Below, one piece after another: positions 12,274 to 21,088 of a stretch of 64,000 nucleotides of DNA. The translations under genes and the position numbers were made by a program. The notes beneath the pieces were generated by a model, which saw only the letters and a list, made by a program, of their open reading frames with translations, was not told where the DNA came from and searched no databases. The DNA is from Madurella fahalii (lineage: Eukaryota; Ascomycota; Sordariomycetes; Sordariales). The stretch lies in NCBI GenBank assembly GCA_029876055.1, contig CM056879.1:1860001-1924000 (forward strand). The letters run 5' to 3'. Each line of letters starts with the position of its first letter. The first letter of the stretch is position 1.

Positions 12274-12846
12274 ATGACCATAATACCCCCTCCGCGGGAC
12301 CAAGAACCCGCTGCGGACGCCACTCGAACATGGCTCCAAGACGCACCCTCGCAAGCCCAAACCCAGACCCAATTCCAATCCCAACAGCAACAACAACAAC
12401 CACCGGCACCACAACCGCCCCAACCCCCCCACCACCGCGCAACCATAACCGAGGCGGTCCAATCCATCAAGCCCTCCGACTTCCTCACCGTCCACCAGGC
12501 GCCCTGCTCCCGCACGGGCTTGCTCACGGGGATCGGGGCGGGGGCCGCGGCCGGGGCGCTCCGGTGGGTCATGGGGCTGCCGGTGCCGCGGGCCGCCAAC
12601 TGGGCGGTGGGCACGGGGGCGCTGGCGGCGGTGGCGCAGTACGAGTACTGCCAGTTCCGGCGGCGGCAGGAGCGCGAGAAGGTGCGGCGGGTGGTGGAGG
12701 TGTACGGGCGGCAGCAGGCGGCGCAGAGGGCCAAGGAGGAGGCGGAGAGGAAGGCGAGGGAGGAGAAGGAGAGGGAGAGGGAGAGGGCGAGGGTGGAGGA
12801 GGAGGAGAGGCAAAGGAGGAGCAAGGGGTGGTGGAGGTTTTGGTGA
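12274..12846 (+). CDS. COX20: Cytochrome c oxidase assembly protein COX20, mitochondrial
   Basis: 190 residues from ATG 12274, the first ATG after the likely 5' UTR intron. Residues 1-60 are a Gln/Pro-rich low-complexity region. The core has the family block DFLTVHQAPCSRTGLLTG followed by two membrane segments (GIGAGAAAGALRWVMGLP and AANWAVGTGALAAVAQYEY) with the CQFRRRQE border. A long charged Arg/Glu helix ends in KGWWRFW. COX20 is an inner-membrane chaperone for Cox2 maturation. The yeast protein is about 205 residues. The N-terminal extension is poorly conserved, so start choice is less certain than identity. Confidence 0.9.
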   Translation: MTIIPPPRDQEPAADATRTWLQDAPSQAQTQTQFQSQQQQQQPPAPQPPQPPHHRATITEAVQSIKPSDFLTVHQAPCSRTGLLTGIGAGAAAGALRWVMGLPVPRAANWAVGTGALAAVAQYEYCQFRRRQEREKVRRVVEVYGRQQAAQRAKEEAERKAREEKERERERARVEEEERQRRSKGWWRFW

Positions 12847-13399
12847 CAATCCGGGTGGGGGATAGATAGGGTTGGTGGGTTAGTTGCTGGGAAAGGGGCT
12901 GTATGAATAAGGATTGTATAGTACGACTTTGTGTGTGTGTGTGCAAGTAGGTCTGGGTTGTGGGATATTGGATGTGGCAGTCATTACGGCTGCGTCAGCG
13001 TCGTGCGAGTTGTGGGACGGGGTTGGATGTTTTGCCATTGTCCCGTGTTGAATTAGGCTCGTCGCTCCTGCGAAGGAGTATTGCCTGGCAAACTGCTGTA
13101 TTACTGACAAAGGGAAGTGTGGTGAAGACCTCGACGGCCGTATTGCTCATCAAATCCGGCGCAAATATCTCTGGTGTGAGCCATTATCTTGCCCGACCCC
13201 GTCCAATACCAAGCAAATCGAAAGCATTTCCATCCGCTTGCTCTCCCTTTGTCCGCTAGAACGCCCTTCCACAAAACGCCATCCCCAACCGTATCCGGCC
13301 CCGTGTCCAACCAGACCCCTGGAGCATCATCCGAACCAAACCCCTAAATTACTCCTTGCGTTGGAAATATGTCATCTCTCATAAACAGTAAATCATGAT
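12847..13399. other. Convergent intergenic
   Basis: 3' UTRs of COX20 and the next minus-strand gene. A short GT dinucleotide run lies near 12930. No gene seen. Confidence 0.5.
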
Positions 13400-14356
13400 T
13401 CAAACCCCAATCAACTCGGCCGCACTCTCCAGAAACCTCACCCTCCTCCGCTCCATTTTCGCCTTTCCCTTAATCTCCACCAGCCCCGGCGCGGGACTCC
13501 CCCTCCGCCGCTGACTCCTCTTGGCCCTCGCCTCGCGCTCCTCCCTCTTCCTGTACTCGGCCAGCTGCTGCTTGCGCCGCACAGTGCGGGCATAGGCAAT
13601 GGCGGGGGTCGGCTTGAACCCAATGCCGTTGATGCCTGTGCCATCGTCGTCGCTGTCGTCTGGGTCATAGATGGTGATCTCGTCGTCGTGCCAGGTCAGT
13701 GACGCGCGGAGCGGGTCCGCAATGGCCGGTTGATGACTGACGTCGGAGGCGGCTTTGGGCCGCGGGGTGAGGGGAGGCGTTCCCGCTCGTTTGGCGACGG
13801 ACGCGCGGTTGCGGGGTTTGTTGCGGTCCGGTGACTTTTGCCGGGAGAGGGGGTCCTCGGTCGCTGCTGAATCGACTGCCGTCTCGGAACACCCCACGAT
13901 GGCGACATCAAGAGCAAACCTAATTGACTTGGGCGAGTGTTGCCGTGTGCTTGAGCTCGCCTCCGTTGTACTAGATTGTGTAGGGAGGGATTGTGTGTGC
14001 TGTGTCTTCTCCTCGACCGGATCCGCCGGGCTTCCGGTCACCGACGATCCATCAACATCGGTCATGTCGACCTCTGGTACTCTTCTCCGTTTGCGTGATC
14101 CATCCTCCGATTCGTCGCTAGCCGTGCTCAGTTCTGGCGGTGGTGAGCATCTGCCATCTCCACCGCCCCCACCCCCGCCACTCAGGGCGAGACCCCGGAA
14201 CCTGTGTGCGACCCTCGAGCGTGGACTCGAATTGCCATCGTCGACGGTGGAATGAAGGTCAAAGGTGAATTGCGTCGTGGTGTTTAGCATGGGTATGCCA
14301 TCGCTGAGCATCTGGCTGCGCTTCCGCTTGGGTGTTGTGAACGGCGACTCGGCCAT
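13400..14356 (-). CDS. Conserved fungal basic nuclear protein of unknown function
   Basis: 318 residues, single exon, ATG 14356. The first half is disordered and Ser/Pro/Gly-rich, with basic clusters that could be nuclear localisation signals (TPKRKRSQ, SRKRRRVPE). The second half has a conserved-looking block: SLTWHDDEITIYDP, an acidic DDSDDDGTGINGIGFKPTPA segment, then a long Arg/Lys/Glu helix (AEYRKREEREARAKRSQRR) and a basic C-terminus. I have the impression of this block in uncharacterised filamentous-fungal proteins but cannot name a family. Nuclear location is inferred from composition. No transmembrane or catalytic motifs. Confidence 0.75.
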   Translation of the reverse strand: MAESPFTTPKRKRSQMLSDGIPMLNTTTQFTFDLHSTVDDGNSSPRSRVAHRFRGLALSGGGGGGGDGRCSPPPELSTASDESEDGSRKRRRVPEVDMTDVDGSSVTGSPADPVEEKTQHTQSLPTQSSTTEASSSTRQHSPKSIRFALDVAIVGCSETAVDSAATEDPLSRQKSPDRNKPRNRASVAKRAGTPPLTPRPKAASDVSHQPAIADPLRASLTWHDDEITIYDPDDSDDDGTGINGIGFKPTPAIAYARTVRRKQQLAEYRKREEREARAKRSQRRRGSPAPGLVEIKGKAKMERRRVRFLESAAELIGV

Positions 14357-15299
14357 GACTGCAATGGGCCGCTGATGGTGTTTGGCAGCTGTTGATTCGG
14401 TGTTGGATCCGCGCCCCGGCGAGGCTGTAGGGCTGACGTTGCTGCGGTTGCCGGTGCACTTGATTCAGTTGCAATGCATCCTCGGCCAAACGAGGACGGG
14501 ACGATGAAATAGTTGTGAGCGAGAGGGAGAAGCTCGAAATGTGGCGGGTATCGCTGGCGACGTTGCAATTTGCCAAACACCCTCCGTGGCCTCCGTCGTT
14601 GACAATAGAATGCCAGTTACGGGCCGGCGCCTGTCGGTTGCGTCCATGGGTAGCAGAGCGCCTGGACAAGGGCCTGGACAAGGGCCTATCAGCGGGCCAA
14701 GCCAGGGGCAAGCCGCCCCGCTATCTTCACACGTCAGTTGCCCCGCTCGTGCGACTTCACCCGATCAGGCTTGCGAACCTCGACCTCTCCTCCTGTTCAC
14801 GGGCAGCAAGGCCCAATGGATGTCGCCTCGGGGCCTGGCGCGGCGATACGTCAGCCGCGCAGCCACGTGGGCTGGCGGACCTGCCGTGTCAACACACGCA
14901 TTTTGAAGCATTGGGCCGTGCCATATCATCGGCAAGGCCTTCGTCGGGAGCCCAAGATGGCGTTGGCCCGGGCTGACCCAGCCCACGTCTTGCACTTCCA
15001 AGCTTCAGAGCAAACACGTGGTGACAGTCACGGCCTCTTGGCTATTAGGTACAGTCACTTCCAGCCCGAAGGTTCTTAACGCCGATCTATTTTATTCTTT
15101 TATTTTTATTTATTTACTTTTTTTGTGGGGGGTGGGAGAGGGTGGGAGTAGTGTGCCAGAACCGGCATCTGTCATAAAAGAGTTTGATAAGTCATGGCAA
15201 CCATGTCGCTCATTACAGTACACGGGTCTAGCAAATATCAGCAGCCGGAGAGTGCAGGTAATGTTTGGCGGGCGATCGATTGAGGTCCAGATTTGTGTG
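14357..15299. other. Intergenic/promoter region
   Basis: Upstream region of the 13400-14356 gene. Includes a short direct repeat near 14665-14690 (GGACAAGGGCCT twice) and an AT-rich TTTATTT run near 15090-15122. ORFs in all frames overlap and have no recognisable domains. Confidence 0.45.
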
Positions 15300-15361
15300 A
15301 GTCCGCGGAGGCCTCGAACGCCCCGGGTCAGAGCCCGGGCTCTCACCACTACCGCAAGGTA
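15300..15361 (-). other. tRNA-like relic
   Basis: The minus strand has an A-box-like TAGTGGTGAGAG, a strong GC hairpin with loop CTCTGA (similar to a Gln-CTG anticodon loop) and a B-box-like GCGTTCGAGGC with a 5-bp T stem. The 5' acceptor strand does not pair properly with the 3' strand and the anticodon loop has only six bases. A decayed tRNA or tRNA-derived short element fits better than a working tRNA. Confidence 0.35.
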
Positions 15362-15628
15362 GGGCGTCACGGTTAATTAGTCAATGTGTCAATGTGTGAA
15401 TGCGAAATACAAAGATCTGCCCAACACAGGCCATCATCGATTGTAAGCCAGCTTGCTGTTTTCAACACGGTTTGGGCAGTGACGCCGTAAAGTTGAGCTG
15501 TCTGGCCCCTTGTTTGTCCGCGAATGACATTTCGGTGTTCGGCTGGGCCCCGGGTCGACTTATCAACACAGTTACTGGTCAGGAGCAAACACGGGAACAT
15601 AATTAAGGCCGGATAATAGTCAGTAGCA

Positions 15629-15634
15629 TATAAA
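15629..15634 (+). promoter_or_regulatory. TATA box upstream of a small ORF
   Basis: TATAAA about 130 nt before the ATG of the 54-residue ORF at 15765. It is separate from a second TATA box at 16014 that fits the next gene. Confidence 0.4.
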
Positions 15635-15764
15635 GAAGACCATCACACGTAGCAGACTGGCCGCCTCTGTCTCCAGAGCGTCAGTTCGAACAGACTGTTC
15701 ATTCAAGAGCTTCACTATCGTTTCGAAGTAGATCATCTTCTCCTTCTTTTTACCATAGTCAAGA

Positions 15765-15929
15765 ATGCCCCTGAAATGTCTTTACCATTTCCAATGTTAC
15801 GAGCGCGTGGAGCTGCCGGGTCTCTCATATGACGGTATCCTTGGGTATCTCCCTCCATATCAGATAATGCGCGGCGTTACTGGGTGGAAATGGGCTGCCC
15901 TCGAGAGCACGTTGCCCCCTACCCACTAA
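15765..15929 (+). CDS. Small hypothetical ORF (54 aa)
   Basis: Starts at an ATG with A at -3, after a TATAAA box, and encodes 54 residues beginning MPLKCLYHFQCYERVEL and ending in LPPTH. No signal peptide, membrane segment or known motif. It could be a small gene, or a leader ORF if transcripts starting here run into the 16210 gene. Its size and lack of homology leave coding status open. Confidence 0.3.
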   Translation: MPLKCLYHFQCYERVELPGLSYDGILGYLPPYQIMRGVTGWKWAALESTLPPTH

Positions 15930-16013
15930 CCTTTGCCCGCTGGCCTGCCCATTCACCGATTTCCGCCATAGTGCAACTACCCACTCTTTCCATTCTCTTA
16001 CCATAAGAACAGT

Positions 16014-16020
16014 TATAAAT
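16014..16020 (+). promoter_or_regulatory. TATA box of the UAG-interrupted gene
   Basis: TATAAAT about 190 nt upstream of ATG 16210, same strand. Sequence match only. Confidence 0.45.
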
Positions 16021-16209
16021 ATCCTTTAAAGAATTTTATCCCTCCACAACTTTCTTTCCATCATTCTACCCATGTTCTCCGTGGTACCGAACCATAACGT
16101 TGTTTGACCGGCAAAGATACCCATACATCAGAGTAAGAAGACACACCAGACATCCGTCCCCAGAGCACCCTCCGACGCTTACCGGAGGAAAACCACTACG
16201 TAATCCACC

Positions 16210-18870
16210 ATGGCAAGCAGAATGACCCATCTTGATGAGCGTCAGACTGCCACGGCGTTGATCGCGCTCAAACACCGACCTCATTTAGTCGTGGACGCGT
16301 CAACTGTCGAAGTCATCCCGCCCTGGGGTATCAGGGGAGACGAGATAAATCCACAATCGCCGCCGTCCCCTCCGTACAGCTGTGCGGAAAACTGTAAGAC
16401 ATGCAGTCGCCAGTATTTCCCCGTCGCGCGGCGACTGAGCAATGAAGCCGCCAAAGACGTGGTCGAGTCGCTCGTCCGAGGGATCTCAGAGAACCACACG
16501 GCACTGCAGCAAGCCCTCTCCAGCCACGCAGATGCCATCGCGATCCGGTGGCGAAAGAGGTCAAGGGAAAGGCGCCGGACACTCCTCGAGTCACTCTCGT
16601 CACTTCACCCAGACAAACACGGAATCCGGGCGCTGGTGCCGGCCAGAGACAATACAAAAGAGCTGGAAACGACACGGAAAACCGCGGGCGGATACCTCGA
16701 CACTTGGCTCACCCCATGGCTGGACATCAGCACCCTGTCCGAGTCTCCCCTTAACTTTCTGGCACTCTTGAAGCACCGCACATCTTGCCATCCCGCCCAG
16801 TGGGTCATGTTTGATTATCAACAGGCTGACCTGGCCCTGACATACGGCGTGTTGGGAAGATATTACAACCGGCATGCCATCAGGCTCACCGACGATGAGT
16901 TTGGCCAGCTAGTGGAATGGGACAAGGCACGGGTACACAGTCACGAAGATTTCGGGCTCAATGCGGGACTCTACATCCTCACAGCCGGCCATCGCATATC
17001 ACAAATTCTGCTGGGAGTAGTCAATGACCTACTCGCCGAGATCCGCCAGCGGGCAGAGAAGCATGCCAAGACACACACCGTCGGTCAATCGAATCCGAAC
17101 GTCGGCCAAGCGCTCTCAACTTGGACGAACCTTGTCAACAACAATTTTACAAGTTTCGGTGGAGGAAATACGGGTATTGTCTCGCCTCCCAAGTCGGCCT
17201 TCACAGACCCGATGCCCCTGACCTTGGCACAACTCCGAGACATGATTCTCACTCGGGACAAGGCCGCGTCGGATGAGCTCAAGCTTGTTCAGAGTGATGC
17301 CGAGTATGTACATCATCTCGTGTCAGAGGTCGAGAAAACGTTTGCGCGAGACGTTCTCGACGACGAGGGAGTTTGGGCGTTTCTGTCACAAACCGTCTTG
17401 GTTCAGCCGCTCCTTAACAAGCTCTGGTGGGACGAAGTCCTAAGTCGCGCACAGAGGGCGGCCGACTGCTATGCTGCCATCATTTCCGCAGGAGGAGGGG
17501 GAGGTGGAGTCGGCCGCTCCGAACAGCACAAGCGCGAAGAACTTGACGTGCTCCTTGTCTTCATGAAGGAAGCATGCACTCAGCAACTGGTGACACAACT
17601 CGTCCAACTGTACGGAAGCCTCTCTCACGAACCTGGGCTGGATCCAAGTCTCCTCAATCTCGCGTATCATGTCGACTTCAGGACTACCGATCCTCTCTTC
17701 TGGGTCCTGACCACAATGGGCTACGATGAGGGAAGGGACGCCACACTGCCGCTCTCGATATCCCTAGACTTCTTGCAGACTTACCTCGCCGCGAACGAGA
17801 AAGCCAAGTCACGGGTGAGCTCGCGATTGCTAAAGCGAATCACGGATATATCAACCCTCAATGACATTCTCACTGCCCTTGACCGCTACCGCGGTCACAA
17901 TAGTTGTGTGCTCGACGACCACAGCCCCGCAAATCCCGGTTTGATTGAAAACGAGAGGCTCAAGATTGAAGAGTTTCAGAAGGCATGGAAAGCGGTAGAT
18001 ACCGATAGGCTCTCGAGAAAAGCGGCGATGCTTTTGAAGAAGATCTTTGCTACAGTCGAGGATGCAACCGTCGACTCAATGTCGAACGAACCAGATGCGA
18101 AGCACAAGTCCCAGTGTGCCGCATTGATAGCGGTATAGGATACCTTATCAGCAGCACTCAAAGGCATGTTCAGGAAGTCTAAGTTACCTGGACATCATGT
18201 AAAGCGGCATATTGAAAATTTATTCCCCGACACAACCACCAACTCACGGGAGACAAGCCCACCGAGCGAGGGTAAAGGCAAGTTGCCGGCGGAACCAGCA
18301 TCACACAAAACCCAGGAGACGAAGGCCACGGTCCAGCCCCGCGCCCCGGCTGGGGGAAGCTCCTCGCTCCAGGGGCAGCTGAGGGACCCGCTACCTGCAA
18401 TAGACCTGGAGCGTGGGGTGAAGTCTCTCTCACTGTGGGACGAGATGATGATGAGTCAAACCAGCCCAACAAACGAGCCATCTACCACCAGCGACGCCCT
18501 CGAGCCCGCCCACACAGTCGGGAAAGAAGAGGCCGATGGTGACTCCGCACCCGGCAACATACAAGGGACGAAGGCGCTCCCGCGGGACTCATACAACATT
18601 GTCATGCAGATGCTCGGGGCTTCCAATCGTCAGGAGGCGCAAGCAAAGCAGAGATGGCCCAAGTTTGTGGCGGCGATGGAAGATGCCGGGTTTATCCCCA
18701 CCGAAGGGGCGGGCTCGGCGGTGACCTTCCACGCGACGGATGGGAGCGGCAGTATCACGTTCCACAAGCCTCATCCCGACTCTACAATCTTCCCCGTGAT
18801 GCTGAGGACGTTTGGACGAAGAATGGCCACCTGGTTCGACTGGAAACCATCCAACTTCTCCCCAATTTGA
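16210..18870 (+). CDS. Large fungal protein with C-terminal HicA/YcfA-like domain, frame cut by one UAG
   Basis: ATG 16210 sits in a near-perfect context (CCACCATGG). An open frame of 642 residues ends at UAG 18136-18138 and then continues in the same frame for another 243 codons to TGA 18868-18870 (886 codons in total). The first part is mostly helical, with a Cys cluster near residue 60 (CAENCKTCSRQYFP) and no membrane segment; related fungal proteins are, as I recall, often deposited as 'ipa protein' with no known function. The end (residues about 800-880) resembles the HicA/YcfA fold: WPKFVAAMEDAGF, GSAVTFH, ITFHKPHP, VMLRTFGRR. The bacterial GSH catalytic site reads GSA here, so ribonuclease activity is doubtful. 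No canonical intron removes the stop. Possible readings are a strain mutation, readthrough or UAG-to-UGG mRNA editing. Confidence 0.7.
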
Positions 18871-19341
18871 TGGTTGGATGGCTGTAGTGCAGGTTCCTAC
18901 TTGCCGGGAGTTGTCGGTGACAGCCGGGAATTTTGCAAAACAGCTTTCATCTAACGTACTTGAGAGTCCCCAAAAAAATACGTTGTACGCATGTGTCCGT
19001 CTCATTTGACTCAGGTGACCGCTGTGAAGTGAGAGCTAGCGTGTTCGCTTTATTGCCTTCTTCGGAGTTGCGGCTAAGCCCGCCCGAGTGCGACGGCGAC
19101 CGCAATACTGCATCGCCAACGTAGAGCAAGACCTGGCCTCGCCGTCAGACATACTTTCAACGGTTCCTATTTATATAACGTAGAATGCCTGGACCCCATG
19201 TGTCCCGCTTTTCTTAGACTTGGTGAACCAGTAGGCAGACATCAATATCCTTGCGGCTCTCGGTATGGGGCTCCCTCTTGAGCTACCACTCTGCGCCCAA
19301 TTTGCTTCCAGCAGCCGATAATAGAAAATCCATTCAAACCG
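18871..19341. other. Intergenic
   Basis: Probable 3' UTR of the preceding gene and a TATATA sequence at 19172-19177. No gene seen. Confidence 0.4.
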
Positions 19342-19746
19342 ATGCTCCCGCACACTCAAGTTCCCTCATCAATGGTTGAATTCGAACCACTGCTCCCTAG
19401 CATTCCCTCTCCGTCATCAACGGCAACCCTCGACGATTTCAGCCAATACCCCCCCGCCGCACCCCGGTATCCCGTCGGGTTCAACAAGGCTCATCATCCC
19501 GGCGGAATATCGTTTATAATCCGCTTCCTTTGCCACATTCCCTCAGGCATGATGGTGCCCGGTCTAATTCTCTATAATGAAATGGACAATCGCCGTTATA
19601 CAAGCACATCCTACACAACGAGAGCCTTGTCCGCGGCATGTGATTTACCTGTAGAGGTCCAAATCAAAACTAACAATAGCATGGCTTTCCCTAACCCCCG
19701 AGGCGTGCGAGTAAAGGAAATGACCCTGGTGATAACAGTCCTTTGA
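19342..19746 (+). CDS. Hypothetical protein (134 aa), uncertain
   Basis: Open frame from ATG 19342 (second ATG 19372), about 165 nt after a TATATA box. The product is Pro/Ser-rich at the N-terminus, then has a hydrophobic stretch (GGISFIIRFLCHIPSGMMVPGLILY) and no recognised domain. Third-position bias is weaker than in the confirmed genes. It may be a small gene or chance ORF. Confidence 0.3.
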   Translation: MLPHTQVPSSMVEFEPLLPSIPSPSSTATLDDFSQYPPAAPRYPVGFNKAHHPGGISFIIRFLCHIPSGMMVPGLILYNEMDNRRYTSTSYTTRALSAACDLPVEVQIKTNNSMAFPNPRGVRVKEMTLVITVL

Positions 19747-20369
19747 AATCATCCTACCATTTGCCCAATTCTGTGGATCGTCGAGTAGGCATCCTCCGTC
19801 AAATCTGCAAGCCTACGCAAACCGGGAACGGGCTGGTCTACCCCCTAAAAGACACTCATCCCCAGAATGAAAAGGGCCTGTGATGTTGTACAGTACCATC
19901 CACATTCGCATGCATTTCGTACACTACGTGATTCCTCCCAAACCATATCCAGCCCTGCGGATTCCTCTGCTCACGGCGGGAAGAGGTGTGTTACCGATAG
20001 GGCGCTTAGTCACGTAAGACACTTATCCTACTCTACTTTAAATGGTCGAATGCCATGTCGGTAAGCGGCCTCAGTCGCCTACAGTTAGTATGTACAGCAC
20101 AGCATAAACCCCAATTGTCCCATCAATGTATAACTGCCGGGTTGGAGACATCTGTTAGAAGCTTTATTCCTTATCAAACGCATCCGAGGGACTAAAACCA
20201 CAGTACCCTATCAATGCTCGCCTTTTACAAGGTTTGCCTGATGTTCTATTCTTTTATGCGCCGGAGTTGCGGTTCTGGCCGTCAAGATACAATCTCTCGA
20301 ATTTCAAAACCAGAACCCTTGTTAAGGCCTTAAGCTAGCTATCAGGCTTTCGGATTCCAAACACTTCTC
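19747..20369. other. Intergenic, moderately AT-rich
   Basis: No ORF of interest. A GTACAGTAC palindrome lies at 19888-19896. Confidence 0.45.
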
Positions 20370-20900
20370 TGTAAGGATGATTGACGACGCGGGATGTCGA
20401 GGGGTGAGTAGACGTCATAGGCTAGAGCAGCGATAACGAAGTTGGCTGCTGACTCAATCTCTTGCAGGCATGATATGGCACGTTCAATCAACATTACAGC
20501 TGGGGTAATGATGCAGCATCCGCGGTGAGCACTTTGGAGAGCCGTAATACGAAGCGGACTGCAGACCGGATCTCTTCCCATGGTGACAATATAGTAGCCA
20601 AAGTTATAGCTCGGAGAATGATGCAGCTTCCAGCGGTGGCTATTTTAGAGGGTAGTGATTGCTAAGCCGACTGCTAAATAAATCTCTTCCTGGGTGGATA
20701 CAACATGCTATCCGATCAATGTTGTAATTCAGAGAACGATGCAGCATCCGCGGTAGGTTACCTTGGAGGGCGGGTGATAACTAAGCCGCCTGCTGAATAG
20801 GTCTCTTCCCGGGGTGATACAACATACCATCCAATCAATGTTGCGGTTCAGAGAAATGATGCAGCTTCTGCAGTGACCATCTTGCAGAACTGTGTTCATA
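20370..20900. repeat. Degenerate tandem repeat array, about 115-bp units
   Basis: At least four full units and one partial unit. Landmarks recur in the same order: GATGCAGC at 20510, 20620, 20739 and 20858; CCGCGGT or a variant just after it; AAG(C/T)(C/G/T)G at 20438, 20552, 20664 and 20783; ATCTCTT/GTCTCTT next; CAATGTTG or variants before each GATGCAGC. Periods are about 110-119 bp. Units 3 and 4 are the most alike. The array ends about 190 bp before the NRPS-like start codon. Confidence 0.85.
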
Positions 20901-21088
20901 ACTCTCCATATATTGGAGAATGCAGCCAAAGGTGCTAATTATTGTTTATAAATACTCGCCGGTGTCTCCTTATACTCTTGTGCCGCCGCCACGGGAGATG
21001 TCGATAAGTAGCCGCAAGAGTCTTGCCGACTTCTTTGTCACAATAGCCAGAAAAAGAGTAACCGGTCTACAGAGCAAGTCACTTCCAA

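Noticed and set aside
12138..12946. Several minus-strand ORFs over COX20
   Set aside because: Low-complexity mirror translations of the repetitive COX20 coding region; the COX20 motif on the plus strand is decisive.
18132..18160. Tiny intron removing the UAG of the 16210 gene (GTATAG...AGCAG, about 22 nt)
   Set aside because: Far below the minimum intron length of about 45 nt seen elsewhere here and without a branch site; the frame is also already continuous across the stop.
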